In this document: piece by piece, positions 40,371 through 48,835 of the stretch
Layout: each line of letters begins with the position of its first letter
How positions within the stretch are numbered: position 1 is the first letter of the stretch
Assembly: GCF_003999975.1 (NCBI RefSeq)
Contig: NZ_RJAC01000010.1
Location: 124,001 to 188,000 of the forward strand
DNA length: 64,000 nucleotides
Origin: Actinoplanes solisilvae
GTDB taxonomy: Bacteria > Actinomycetota > Actinomycetes > Mycobacteriales > Micromonosporaceae
Reading direction: 5' to 3'
Program-made: the position numbers and the translations under genes
Notes under the pieces: model-generated
Databases searched by the model: none
Seen by the model: only the letters and a program-made list of their open reading frames with translations
What the model was told of the DNA's origin: nothing

Positions 40371-41098
40371 GCCGCTTTGACGCACTCGGCGAGGGTGTTC
40401 TTTCCGCAGGGGCACGCGCTGTTCGGGTCCGCCGGCGCGTCCGGGTCTTGCACCTCGGCGCCCAGGACCGTGGCCAGCTCCCCCATCCGGCGTTCGATCA
40501 GCTCGTCGGCGTGCGTCACCTCGACCACGTCGTCGTAGTCGTCGTGAAAGAACGGAATAGACCGGCCGGACGGATGCCCGGTCCAGCATGCGACCGGCGG
40601 GCATTCGATCTGCCTGGTCCCGGAGGGCAGGTTCGCCTCGACCGTGGTCATCGTCGCGAAGTCGGGCTGGTTAGCGGCAAGCGCCATCCACTCGCTCGCC
40701 GGGATCTTCGCCGCCCTGCTGATCAGGCGCCGCCGCGTCGCATACTCCTCCCGGCTGCGCCACCGAACCTCAACTTGGCCGCCGTCCCACTCGTAGAGCT
40801 CCCCGTCCTGCCCGACCACCCAGGCGTCAAGCCGGGCGGCCAGCTCGGTCATCCGCCGCCGAAATGCCTCGGTCGGGTTCTTGGTGGACAGCATCCCGTC
40901 CTGAAACAGCAGATACTCGTCGTTGCTTGCCGACAGGCTCCAAACCACGTAACAGAACCCCGGACGGCGAGGCGCATCCCCCGGCGTGACCAGATCGTCC
41001 GCGGCCTCCACCGCAGCCACGACCTCAGCATCCAGAATGGGAAAGCGGCCACTCTCGCTGTACCAAACCGCCCGAGTGATGTGCAGGTCGTAACCCAT
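40349..41098 (-). CDS. Hypothetical protein with a C-terminal CPCGK motif, 249 aa
   Basis: It starts MGYDLHITRAVWYSESGRFPI, a pattern seen in soluble actinobacterial proteins of unknown function, continues with CYVVWSLSASNDEYLLFQDG, and ends ACPCGKNTLAECVKA, like a shortened SEC-C zinc motif. ATG 41098 has no Shine-Dalgarno; GATAAT ends 7 nt upstream, as in leaderless genes. Possible roles range from immunity-type protein to chaperone-targeted adaptor; I cannot choose. Confidence 0.8.
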   Translation of the reverse strand: MGYDLHITRAVWYSESGRFPILDAEVVAAVEAADDLVTPGDAPRRPGFCYVVWSLSASNDEYLLFQDGMLSTKNPTEAFRRRMTELAARLDAWVVGQDGELYEWDGGQVEVRWRSREEYATRRRLISRAAKIPASEWMALAANQPDFATMTTVEANLPSGTRQIECPPVACWTGHPSGRSIPFFHDDYDDVVEVTHADELIERRMGELATVLGAEVQDPDAPADPNSACPCGKNTLAECVKAAQSTGEA

Positions 41099-41146
41099 GC
41101 CGGGCATTATCCGTTTCGCACGCCACCCAACTCTATCCTCGCCTTC

Positions 41147-41675
41147 ATGCCCGACCGCGACTACATCACCGTCCTGGCGCTGGCAGACTCTGTGCGCAAG
41201 CGCCCCGGCATGTACTTCGGCGTTCCCCAGGGCAACCCGGCGCTGGCCACCCAAGTGCTGTGGACGGTCGTCTCCCACACCTTTCGCCGCCGCGGCCGCC
41301 GTCAGCTCCCACACCACTATCGAGATCTGGAAAGACGGCCGCGTTTACCGTCAGTCACTCACCGGCCTACGCCCGATCGAGCCGCCACAAGCGTTCTCCG
41401 CTCCCCAGGACTCCTTCTCGGCTCCAGGTCAACCTCTCCCCACTCCCGCGGGCTCCTCCTCGTCGTTCGCGCATCCCTCGTCCTCTCCCCCGAGCGCCGG
41501 AACACGCGTGGCTTACATCCTCGACCCAGACTTCTTCGGCTCAGCCGTCATCAGCACCGACCTGGCAAACCTCGACCTGCACGGACCACATTGCGCCAAC
41601 TTCCCCGGCCCGGGCGAGGTCCTGGTCCGAGACCACCGTCCCCCATCCGGCCCGGTCGAATACCGCTACACCTGA
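41147..41675 (+). pseudogene. Frameshifted GHKL/GyrB-like hypothetical gene
   Basis: The first ~46 codons read a GyrB-like start (ITVLALADSVRKRPGMYFG, then TQVLWTVVSHTF). The coherent protein then continues in the next frame (VSSHTTIEIWKDGRVYRQSL ... RVAYILDPDFFGSAVIS ... GEVLVRDHRPPSGPVEYRYT) to a stop at 41675. The shift is +1 in a CGCCGCCGCGGCCGCC run near 41285-41300. The unshifted frame runs into nonsense sequence. It could be a decayed gene, a sequencing slip in a GC run, or a translated frameshift. The ATP-binding residues beyond the RKRPGMY motif are not obvious. Confidence 0.65.
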
Positions 41676-41936
41676 TCACGGAACAACCGAGCACCGCCCG
41701 AAACGAACCCTCTCACCGACATGCCCAGGGCCGGCACTCAGAGACACGCCGACCGACCTCGACAGGCACCAACGCCGGACCGAGCAGAGACCACGTCGCC
41801 GACGTTGCCGGCACCCCACTCGGGACACCCGCTCACACCACCAACACCCACGTTGCCAGCGCGTACGCCGGCCACCTGATCCCACCAACGAGTGCATTCC
41901 TCCGCGTCTTCGAGAAGGGTCTCCACGTCAGGCAGC
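41676..41936. other. Region without a supported gene
   Basis: Between the frameshifted gene and the repeat-bearing ORF I see only short frames with poor coding bias. The composition is Pro/Thr/His-like in every frame. Confidence 0.5.
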
Positions 41937-43181
41937 TCAAGGCTTCGTCATGGACGGAGGTCCACGCATTCTCACCTTTGACATCAGCTCGGAACTGGGC
42001 TGCACCATCCCCCGTTTCACCCTGCGAACATAACTACATCTCGAATCACACGGGTGCCTCCCACTCAAGGGCCGCGGCCCAGCACGAACGGCACCGTAAC
42101 TAGAGGGCCTTCCGCGATGCAACAAATGCTGCGGCAATTTCGGCTTTGGCCAGTTCCGCCTCGCAGACGAAATTCCCTCGCCGCATGAGCCACTCAACCC
42201 AGAGCCCAACCCCGGATCAGCAGCAGCCGAACCCGGCGCACATAACGGATATACACCCCGGACGAAATGCTCCCGCTCAACGAATCCCTTGCGGCGACCA
42301 GGACCGAACGAATCACCCGACTCCGACCGAACCGGAACCGCCGGCCGAGCCGGAACCACGGACCAAGCCGGAACCGCCGGCCGAGCCCAGACCACGGGCC
42401 AAGCCGAGACCACGGGCCGCGCGGGCCGAGCCACAACCACGGGCCGCGCAGGCCGAGCCACAACCACACGCCGCGCAGGCCGAGCCACCACCACGCCCCG
42501 CGCGGGCCGAGCCACAACCACATGCCGCACAGGCCGAGCCACAACCACGCCCCGCGCGGGCCGAGCCACAACCACACGCCGCGCCACAACCACACGCCGC
42601 ACAGGCCGAGCCACCACCACGCCCCGCGCAGGCCGAGCCACAACCACACGCCGCGCAGGCCGAGCCACAACCACACGCCGCACAGGCCGAGCCACAACCA
42701 CGGACCGAGCCGGGACCGCGGACTCGGGCTGAGTTGCCGCAGCAGGCTCGATCGCCGGCTCCGACTCCGGCCCGCACGCAGGCCCGGCCGAAGCTGATCC
42801 GGAAACGCGCTCCGACGCCGCACTCGCTACGCGCTTGACCGATTCCGTTGATCGATTGCCGTCCGGCGATCCACCCGCGGCAACGGACCTATGACTTCCC
42901 GCGTCTCGACGAGGCGGTCGGGCAACCGTGAACTCGGGGTCCCAGAGCAGCGGCGGGACGGCCTCGCAGGGATCATGTATTCCGACTTCGAAACATAGGC
43001 GAGTGCACCCGCGCAACCGGCACAGTTTCCATGCATGACGATACTTCAGCCCGACCTTGCGACAAGCTTCATGATAAAGACGAAATGCCTCATTGCCCGG
43101 CGAATAATTGTGCTTCTCGGTAGGGTCGCGCATGGCCGCCGTCTCAGACCTGCTGAATAACGAAAGCTGCATGTGCGCCAT
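41937..43181 (-). CDS. Uncertain ORF spanning the 27-bp repeat array
   Basis: The N-terminal ~85 codons from ATG 43181 look protein-like (QLSLFSRSETAAMRDPTEKH, NEAFRLYHEACRKVGLKYRH, RGCTRLCFEVGIHDPCEAVPP) but have low third-position GC for this genome, suggesting transferred DNA. The rest is translated minisatellite (VVVARPARR units) and a low-complexity tail. Frames on both strands stay open across the repeat because its unit is 27 bp, so the real coding frame is ambiguous. Only the N-terminal part is a credible protein. Confidence 0.3.
   Translation of the reverse strand: MAHMQLSLFSRSETAAMRDPTEKHNYSPGNEAFRLYHEACRKVGLKYRHAWKLCRLRGCTRLCFEVGIHDPCEAVPPLLWDPEFTVARPPRRDAGSHRSVAAGGSPDGNRSTESVKRVASAASERVSGSASAGPACGPESEPAIEPAAATQPESAVPARSVVVARPVRRVVVARPARRVVVARPARGVVVARPVRRVVVARRVVVARPARGVVVARPVRHVVVARPARGVVVARPARRVVVARPARPVVVARPARPVVSAWPVVWARPAVPAWSVVPARPAVPVRSESGDSFGPGRRKGFVEREHFVRGVYPLCAPGSAAADPGLGSGLSGSCGEGISSARRNWPKPKLPQHLLHRGRPSSYGAVRAGPRPLSGRHPCDSRCSYVRRVKRGMVQPSSELMSKVRMRGPPSMTKP
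42416..42712. repeat. 27-bp tandem repeat (minisatellite), about 10 full copies
   Basis: Ten copies of a unit beginning GCCGAGCCACAACCAC and ending GCCGCGCAG, plus one 18-bp partial copy after the sixth, run head to tail with few point changes (CAA/CAC, CACACG/CACGCC). The unit is a multiple of three without stops, so all frames read through. A more degenerate 9-12-bp repeat precedes it from about 42330. Confidence 0.9.
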
Positions 43182-43538
43182 GCATAGATTATTCCGCACC
43201 ACAAGATCGTCTGCTAAGACATGATCATGCCATTCTCGGCGCAGAAATCGAAAACAACAATGCGGTTTTGCAAAACCGACAGCCTCCCGACTCCCGGCAA
43301 GGCGCGCCGTCATCGAGCGTCGATGGCGCCCGGCAATTGACATTCCACACCGGCCTGGCGGCCATCACCGCCCTGCCTCGGAACCACCTGCATGGCTCCA
43401 TCGTGTCAGCTATGTGGCCGACGGCGCTGTCGCCGCTGCTCTGCCTATGGGCTCGCTGCCCACACCGCCCCGACCCCCTCGCCGCCGCAACCTGAAGAAG
43501 CAAGATCGATGGCCGACAGGAAAGCAAGGTCGGTAGCC

Positions 43539-43564
43539 GACGAACGAACGCCCGTTGGTTCGTC
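43539..43564. other. 12-bp-arm hairpin in a gene-poor stretch
   Basis: GACGAACGAACG and CGTTGGTTCGTC pair with one mismatch around a 2-nt loop. The surrounding 43182-43747 holds no supported gene; the hairpin may be a terminator or an RNA element. Confidence 0.45.
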
Positions 43565-43650
43565 AGCGAGAGGGCCACCGGGGAGAAACGCCCAATACAG
43601 GACGCAGCATAAGTAAACCTATAGAAATACCATCCGGGCAAAGTCGTCAA

Positions 43651-43732
43651 GAGCAAGGCCGTCAGGGACGAGGCCGTCAGGGACGAGGCCGTCAGGAACA
43701 AGGCCGTCATGTCAGGGACGAGGCCGTCATGT
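43651..43732. repeat. 15-bp tandem repeats
   Basis: Five near-identical copies of GGACGAGGCCGTCAG (variants GAGCAAGGCCGTCAG and GAACAAGGCCGTCAT) run to just before the gene ending at 43748. The last two copies carry a 4-5-bp insertion (TGTCA). Confidence 0.85.
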
Positions 43733-43747
43733 CTCTTGCCTGTGGTC

Positions 43748-44053
43748 TCATCCCCGGGCCTGTAGTTCGGCGGCGATGCGGTCGACCGCCTGTTTCGCTT
43801 CCAGCAAGCTGGTGCCGGTCTGCTTGCGGTAGGCGCGAACGGCCTCGATCGTCCGGCCGTTCTTCAAGTGCCGGACCACGTCCGGCGCCACGGGCTCCAC
43901 GATGCCGAGATGATCCATCACCAGGTCCAGCTTTCGATGGATGGCCGCGAGTTGGGCCTTCGAGGTGCGCTTCTCCTGGAGGAAGGCGCCCATCGCGGCC
44001 ACGATCGAGCCGATCGCGGCGATGACCAGCAAGGCTGCTTCCCACGATTGCAT
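43748..44053 (-). CDS. Small membrane-anchored protein with an L7/L12 C-terminal-like domain
   Basis: In this 101-aa protein an N-terminal hydrophobic helix (AALLVIAAIGSIVAAMGAFL) is followed by a coiled segment (SKAQLAAIHRKLDLVMDHLGI). The C-terminal stretch NGRTIEAVRAYRKQTGTSLLEAKQAVDRIA resembles the ribosomal protein bL12 C-terminal fold, a known module in small actinobacterial proteins of unknown role. ATG 44053 is the start. Confidence 0.82.
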   Translation of the reverse strand: MQSWEAALLVIAAIGSIVAAMGAFLQEKRTSKAQLAAIHRKLDLVMDHLGIVEPVAPDVVRHLKNGRTIEAVRAYRKQTGTSLLEAKQAVDRIAAELQARG

Positions 44054-44079
44054 TCGTACATCTAAACAGCGCTACGCAA

Positions 44080-44322
44080 TCGAGACGGCCGTTGAGCAGG
44101 AGGTCAACCGTAGTGGCGGTTTGCGAGGCGGGAACCTTGACGCTCTCGACGACTGTCTGGGCGGATGGTTCGGCGCGCAGGCACCGTTTCGGTTGGTGTG
44201 GCACGACTCGGCCGTCGCGCGCGGCCATCTCGTTCCCGGCTACATTCGGCGTCGGCTGGGCCCGGCGGTCACCCTGGACTTTCTGCTGGACATGTTCGCC
44301 CGGCGTCGACTTACGGTGAGCG
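44080..44322 (+). pseudogene. Barstar-family fragment, N-terminally truncated
   Basis: The frame reads GGLRGGNLDALDDCLGGWFG, then PFRLVWHDSAVARGHL and TLDFLLDMFARRRLTV, a clear match to the barstar (ribonuclease inhibitor) fold from its second helix onward. The normal first beta strand and a start codon are missing; only a TTG at about 44121 could start translation. The 3' end blends into the opposite gene without its own early stop. No barnase-like toxin gene is visible nearby. Confidence 0.6.
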
Positions 44323-45504
44323 GCGGCGTGTCAGGCCGCGGAATCCGGCGCTCATCACCGCGGCGACGCCTTCGATGTACGGCACGTAGGTCTTCGACGG
44401 CAGTAGCTGGGGCACCGGTATCTCGTACCTCGTCCTGTATTCGGACAGGTCGTGGCATGTCAGTTTGGCGTCGAGCTCCCAGCGGGTGTACTCGTCCGGG
44501 CCGGTCTCGTACCAGCGGCGCCGGTGACGCAGATAGTCGTTCCCCGGGTACGCCGTGCGCTGCTTGGCGAGTTTGCCGTTGACGGTCAGCAGCGCGTCGC
44601 TGGGAAGGTGCCCGAACGGCGCGCCGACGTACCGGCCGTACACCTCTTTGGTGGCTGCCGGTGGGCCTGGAACGGACGGCTGTTTCATCCCGGCCCAGTT
44701 GAAGGTGACTGTCCAGCCGGTGACGGTGGGTTCGAGGGTGGTGTCTCCGGGCCGGAACACGGCGTTCGGGTGACCGGCGTCCGCGAGCGCCCGCGAGGTC
44801 TCGGTGATCGCCGTCCGCACGGTTCGGAGGGCGGCTTCGAGCGCCCGCCGGTTCTCCACGGTGTCGCACAGCCACGTCCACCAGCGCGCCGGGTCGGCCC
44901 CGGTCTCCTTCGCGATCGCCGCGTGTGCCTCTGGTGTCAGCATGATGTCGCGCGCCGCAACGGCGTAGGCGTCGGACTTCCCGCCCACCGCCACCCGCCG
45001 TACGTTGTCGGTGGTGACGATCCGCCAGCGTCGTTTGCCGGCGAGCCGGCTGTCCGTGCGGCGGGCCTCGCACCACTTCTCGAACCGCGCCACCAGTTCA
45101 CTTCTGCGCTTCAGGAAGACTTCGAGCTCATCCTGCTCATAGGCGCGGCAGCGGTCCGCGACCTTCTCGGCGTACGGCTCGTAGGTCACGCGCGCCGCCC
45201 GGACCCGTTCCTCGTATCGCGCGAGTTCCGCCGTCCACCGCCGGCGAGCGCGACGGCGACGCCAGAAGAGCCGTGACGGCTCAGGTTGCGCCGCGGTCAG
45301 ATCGGCGTCCGCTTCGGCCAGCGCGTCGCAGCATGCCTCGGCCGCTTCCTGCCAGCGCCGGATCTCGGCGTCGGCGGCGTCGAGCGATCGTTCCTGCAGG
45401 CGTTCCATTCCGGTCCGCGGCTCTCCGGTGGTCCACCAAAGACTCACTCCGAAGTCGTTCCGGACCTTCCACCGGCACAGAGTCACTTTCCGCGTCTGCC
45501 TCAC
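44311..45504 (-). CDS. Hypothetical protein with a coiled-coil N-terminus, 397 aa
   Basis: After a basic start (RQTRKVTLCRWKVRNDFGVSLWW) the first ~140 residues are Glu/Arg/Ala-rich helix (RSLDAADAEIRRWQEAAEAC ... ARYEERVRAARVTYEPYAEKVADRCRAYEQDEL), likely a coiled coil. The remainder is a mixed domain with WRIVTTDNVRRVAV, VTGWTVTFNWAGMKQPSVPGPPAATKEVYGRYVG and YETGPDEYTRWELD. I do not recognise the family. GTG 45504 has TACCTT ending 6 nt upstream and no Shine-Dalgarno. Confidence 0.75.
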   Translation of the reverse strand: MRQTRKVTLCRWKVRNDFGVSLWWTTGEPRTGMERLQERSLDAADAEIRRWQEAAEACCDALAEADADLTAAQPEPSRLFWRRRRARRRWTAELARYEERVRAARVTYEPYAEKVADRCRAYEQDELEVFLKRRSELVARFEKWCEARRTDSRLAGKRRWRIVTTDNVRRVAVGGKSDAYAVAARDIMLTPEAHAAIAKETGADPARWWTWLCDTVENRRALEAALRTVRTAITETSRALADAGHPNAVFRPGDTTLEPTVTGWTVTFNWAGMKQPSVPGPPAATKEVYGRYVGAPFGHLPSDALLTVNGKLAKQRTAYPGNDYLRHRRRWYETGPDEYTRWELDAKLTCHDLSEYRTRYEIPVPQLLPSKTYVPYIEGVAAVMSAGFRGLTRRRSP

Positions 45505-45559
45505 GCACCCAAGGTAGCGAACTTCGTCGATCCCTTGGCTGAGAAACGACCGAGAACCG

Positions 45560-46795
45560 TCAGCCGATGACGCGGTTGCGACCCGCGAGGTAGCCGAAGC
45601 CGGCCAGGACCAGTTGGATGGCGAGCAGGGACAGCAGGGCCGGCGTCCAGGAGTTGGTGGCGTCGTGCAGGGCGCCGACCGCGATCGGGCCGGCCGCGGC
45701 GACCAGGTAGCCGATGGACTGGGCCATGCCGGACAGCGCCGCCGCCTGCGTGTGGTGGGCCGTGCGCAGGCCGAAGAACGACAGGGCCAGCACGATCGAT
45801 CCACCACCGGCGATGCCCGCGATGACGGCCCAGGCGGCGCTGAGCTGCGGGGCGGCCAGGAAGCCGACCGTGGACGCGGCGAACAGCAGCGGGGCCACGA
45901 CGCCGAGGACGCGCTGGTCACGCAGGCGCGGGATCAGGGCCGAGGCGGTGATGCTGCCCGCGATGCCGAGTCCGTTGAGCAGCAGCTGGTGTACGCCGGC
46001 CGTCGCGGGACTGATTCCGGCCGACTCCTCGATCGACGGCAGCCACGTGATGAGCACGAAGTAGCCGGTCGACTGAAGCGCCATGAAGATCGTCACCTGC
46101 CAGCCCAACCTCGTACGCCAGGGGCTGCGCAGCGGTTTCGCGGGCTCAAGCCGTACGTCGTCCTGGGCGGGAGAGTTCACGGTGCGCCGGCGCAACTGGG
46201 GCGCGAGCACGGCGATCCCGATCAGGGCCAGCCCGGCCCACATGCCCAGGGGCAGCCGCCACCCGGCCGACGTGGCCGCGGCGACCGGCACGGCCAGGCC
46301 CGCGGCGACGGCGGCGAAGACCGCCTGCAGCGACGAGTACGTGCCGGTGATCTGCCCGATGCGGGTCGGGAAGTCGCGTTTGACCAGCGCGGGCAGGATG
46401 ACGTTGAGGACGGCGACCGCGACGCCGAGCAAAGCCGTGCCGGCCCACAGCAGCGGGCGGCCGGGCACCGAGCGGATGACGAGCCCGGCGGCGAGACCGG
46501 CCAGGCCGAGGGCCAGGGTGCGTTCGAGGCCGAGGCGGCGGGCCAGTGCGGGCGCGAAGGGGGAGACGACGGCGAACGCGAGCAGCGGCAGGCTGATCAG
46601 CGCGGAGGCGGTCAGCGAGGACAGCCCGAGGTCGTGGCGCAGTTCCTCGAGCACCGGCCCGACGGTGGTGATGCCGGCCCGCAGGTTCGCCGCGACCAGC
46701 AGCAGACCCGCCAGTACGAGAGCGGGCTTGAGGGCGCGGACGGCAGGACTCGGGGCGGAGGCGGAGCGGTCGAGCAGGACGTCAGTTGGTGCCAC
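45560..46795 (-). CDS. MFS transporter, CynX/NimT type
   Basis: This 411-aa protein has twelve hydrophobic segments and features of the cyanate/nitroimidazole (CynX/NimT) branch: LLVAANLRAGITTVGPVLEEL near the start, ALVKRDFPTRIGQITGTYSSLQAVFAA, and LALSFFGLRTAHHTQAAALSGMAQSIGYLVAAAGP. The substrate cannot be inferred. GTG 46795 lies 14 bp inside the upstream GntR gene, so regulator and transporter are one operon. Confidence 0.9.
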   Translation of the reverse strand: MAPTDVLLDRSASAPSPAVRALKPALVLAGLLLVAANLRAGITTVGPVLEELRHDLGLSSLTASALISLPLLAFAVVSPFAPALARRLGLERTLALGLAGLAAGLVIRSVPGRPLLWAGTALLGVAVAVLNVILPALVKRDFPTRIGQITGTYSSLQAVFAAVAAGLAVPVAAATSAGWRLPLGMWAGLALIGIAVLAPQLRRRTVNSPAQDDVRLEPAKPLRSPWRTRLGWQVTIFMALQSTGYFVLITWLPSIEESAGISPATAGVHQLLLNGLGIAGSITASALIPRLRDQRVLGVVAPLLFAASTVGFLAAPQLSAAWAVIAGIAGGGSIVLALSFFGLRTAHHTQAAALSGMAQSIGYLVAAAGPIAVGALHDATNSWTPALLSLLAIQLVLAGFGYLAGRNRVIG

Positions 46796-47501
46796 GGGGT
46801 GGTTCTCCGGTCGTTTCGAGGGCGTTCTGCTCGTTGATGAGCCGCACCATGTGTTCCGCCGCCGCGCAGGCCGCAGCGGGGTCGCGGGCCGCGATCGCGT
46901 CGGCGAGCGCCTCGTGCGCGGCGTCGACGGCGGGCAGGCCCGGCACGACCGTGGCCGGGTGGGTCTCGGTCATGACCACCCCCAGCAGGCCCTGCTCGAC
47001 GCCGCCGGCTCCGCGGTGGAGTTCGGCGAGCAGCCGGTTGCCGGAGGCTTCGAGCAGCAGTTGGTGGAAAGCGATGTCGGCCGCGGCGTATTCCCGGCCG
47101 TCGGTGGCGGTGCGGCGGGCCGCGAGGGCGTCGCGCAGGGCCTGGACCTGCGGCGGGGTCGCGCGGAGGGCGGCCAGCCGGGCGGCCTCGCGCTCGAGCA
47201 CGAGCCGTACTTCGGCGACGTCGTCGGCGCGGTCGCGGGCCAGGCGGCGGGCCAGCGCGGGGGCGAGATCGCTGGTCGCGACCACGAACGTTCCGTAACC
47301 GGCGCGGGCGCCGAGCAGGCCGGCGTGCACGAGTGAGCGCAGCCCTTCGCGCACGCTGTTGCGGCTCACGCCGAGCTCACGGCTCAGTTCGTGCTCGGTG
47401 GGCAGCAGCGCGCCGATCGGGAACTCACCGTCGGCGATGCGGCGGCGGAGCTGGTCGGCGACCTGTTCGGCCAGGGAGACGGGCCTGTCGAGGCGGGGCA
47501 T
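46782..47501 (-). CDS. GntR-family regulator (FadR/FCD type)
   Basis: This 239-aa protein has a GntR winged helix (QVADQLRRRIADGEFPIGALLPTEHELSRELGVSRNSVREGLRSLVHAGLL) followed by an FCD all-helical domain (EVRLVLEREAARLAAL; IAFHQLLLEASGNRLL with the metal-ligand His; HEALADAIAARDPAAA). It is cotranscribed with the MFS transporter and likely controls its expression. ATG 47501 follows TAGTTT by 6 nt and lacks a Shine-Dalgarno, consistent with a leaderless, autoregulated message. Confidence 0.92.
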   Translation of the reverse strand: MPRLDRPVSLAEQVADQLRRRIADGEFPIGALLPTEHELSRELGVSRNSVREGLRSLVHAGLLGARAGYGTFVVATSDLAPALARRLARDRADDVAEVRLVLEREAARLAALRATPPQVQALRDALAARRTATDGREYAAADIAFHQLLLEASGNRLLAELHRGAGGVEQGLLGVVMTETHPATVVPGLPAVDAAHEALADAIAARDPAAACAAAEHMVRLINEQNALETTGEPPRGTN

Positions 47502-47556
47502 CCGCCAAAACTACGGCTTGAGCCAAATGTAGGACAAAGTGTTCTCAGACACCCGG

Positions 47557-48798
47557 CTACTGCGTCTGCAGAGGACTGTGGCCCGCCCGTGGGAGCACCC
47601 CGGCGTACGAGAAGGTGCCGTTGACGTTGTTGGCGAAGACGGCGACGTCGCTGAGCGTGAAGGTGGTGGGGTCGGATCGGACGGCGATCGCGGCGCGGGT
47701 CGTGCCGGTGACCACGTTGTCGACGACGTCGACGCGGCTGACGTTGTTGAGGGTCGTCTTGACGTAGACGCCGCCGACGCAGTTGGTGATCGTGTTGCCA
47801 CGGACGCTCACCGCGCGCGTGTCGAGGGGGCCGATGGCGTCGTACTTGGTGCTGGTGATGATGTTGAACTCGACGGTGACGTCGGAGTGGATCGCATCGG
47901 CCTGGCTGGTGTGCGAGCCCATGAACCGGCCCCAGCCCGGCCTGGTCGTCGAGGTGCCGCACCGGTTGCCGGCGATGCGGATGTTCGAGCACGGCGTCCC
48001 GTCGGCGTCGCCCGCCCAGGTGGTGTTGCTCGCGGCCAGATCGAGCTGCACCGCCTCGCCGTGCCAGAGGCCGACGGTGGGGTCCTCGACCCAGCCCTCG
48101 AAGGCGCAGCCCGAGATCGTGGCCGTGCGCACCGCGTTGAGCTCGACGGCATGCCACCACTTCACGTCACGTACGGTGACGCCCTCGATCTCGATGTTGC
48201 TCGTGTGCTGCATCGTGATGACGTTCAGCGGCGGCGCCTGGGTGGCCTTGGCCCGGTCGTCGGCGCTCACGTTCTCCAGATAGGACGCGGTGGGATCCCA
48301 GAACCCGCCCTGGATGCGGATGTTGCCGGGCGCCTGGTGGAAGCCGCGCGCGTCGGCCGGCACGTGGTTGAGCACCATCGTGGCGTGCGAGACGCCGGCG
48401 GCCTTGACGCTGGTGAAGGTCGTCGGGTAGACCGGCGTCGGCGAGTGGCCGCTGGCCTGGGCGGTGTAGGTCTGCGGGGCCGTCGGGAACGCGGCCAGGA
48501 TCGTCGCCTCAGTCGCGTCGAGACAGGTGTTCGGCCCGATGATCAGCGTGTTCCGCAGCCTGATGGTGGCATCGGGATCGATCTTCACCACGATGCGGCC
48601 GCAGTCGTCGCGCTCGTCCCCGATGTTGTTGGCGGCGTTGTCGAGCGCGGTCCGCAGTTCCCGGGTGGGCTCGTCCTCCCCGGGCGGGAACGGGTTGATG
48701 CCCGCCGCCCGCGCCGCCCCGGCGCCGAACTGGCTCAGCAGGGCCGCCCCGCCGCCGACCACGCCCGCCCGCAGAAAGTTGCGCCGCCCAGCACCCAT
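47557..48798 (-). CDS. Tat-exported right-handed beta-helix protein
   Basis: This 413-aa protein has a twin-arginine signal (GRRNFLRAGVVGGGAALLSQ, then ARA) at the N-terminus. The mature part is rich in short repeated beta strands with Asn ladders (NIRIQGGFW, SNIEIEGVTVRD, SNIRIAGNRCG, DVTVEFNIITST, VSVRGNTITNCVGG, RVDVVDNVVTG), the mark of a pectate-lyase-like parallel beta helix. It is probably a secreted polysaccharide-active or structural protein; no catalytic residues can be named. It is monocistronic. Confidence 0.87.
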   Translation of the reverse strand: MGAGRRNFLRAGVVGGGAALLSQFGAGAARAAGINPFPPGEDEPTRELRTALDNAANNIGDERDDCGRIVVKIDPDATIRLRNTLIIGPNTCLDATEATILAAFPTAPQTYTAQASGHSPTPVYPTTFTSVKAAGVSHATMVLNHVPADARGFHQAPGNIRIQGGFWDPTASYLENVSADDRAKATQAPPLNVITMQHTSNIEIEGVTVRDVKWWHAVELNAVRTATISGCAFEGWVEDPTVGLWHGEAVQLDLAASNTTWAGDADGTPCSNIRIAGNRCGTSTTRPGWGRFMGSHTSQADAIHSDVTVEFNIITSTKYDAIGPLDTRAVSVRGNTITNCVGGVYVKTTLNNVSRVDVVDNVVTGTTRAAIAVRSDPTTFTLSDVAVFANNVNGTFSYAGVLPRAGHSPLQTQ

Positions 48799-48835
48799 CG
48801 CGACCCCCGCTCATCTGAGATAGATGACGGACAAT

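Noticed and set aside
41950..42033. 27-aa + strand peptide frame
   Set aside because: Too short, no ribosome binding site and no conserved-looking feature.
42416..42712. CRISPR array
   Set aside because: The units are head to tail with no unique spacers and no cas genes; this is a minisatellite.
42146..42838. Pro/Glu-rich protein gene on the + strand over the repeats
   Set aside because: Every frame is open because the repeat is a multiple of three without stops. No ribosome site or recognisable flanking domain supports this frame over the others.
43225..43710. Minus-strand ORF beginning with Leu/Thr/Ser repeats
   Set aside because: Its start is a translation of the 15-bp repeats and the rest has no coding bias or known domain.
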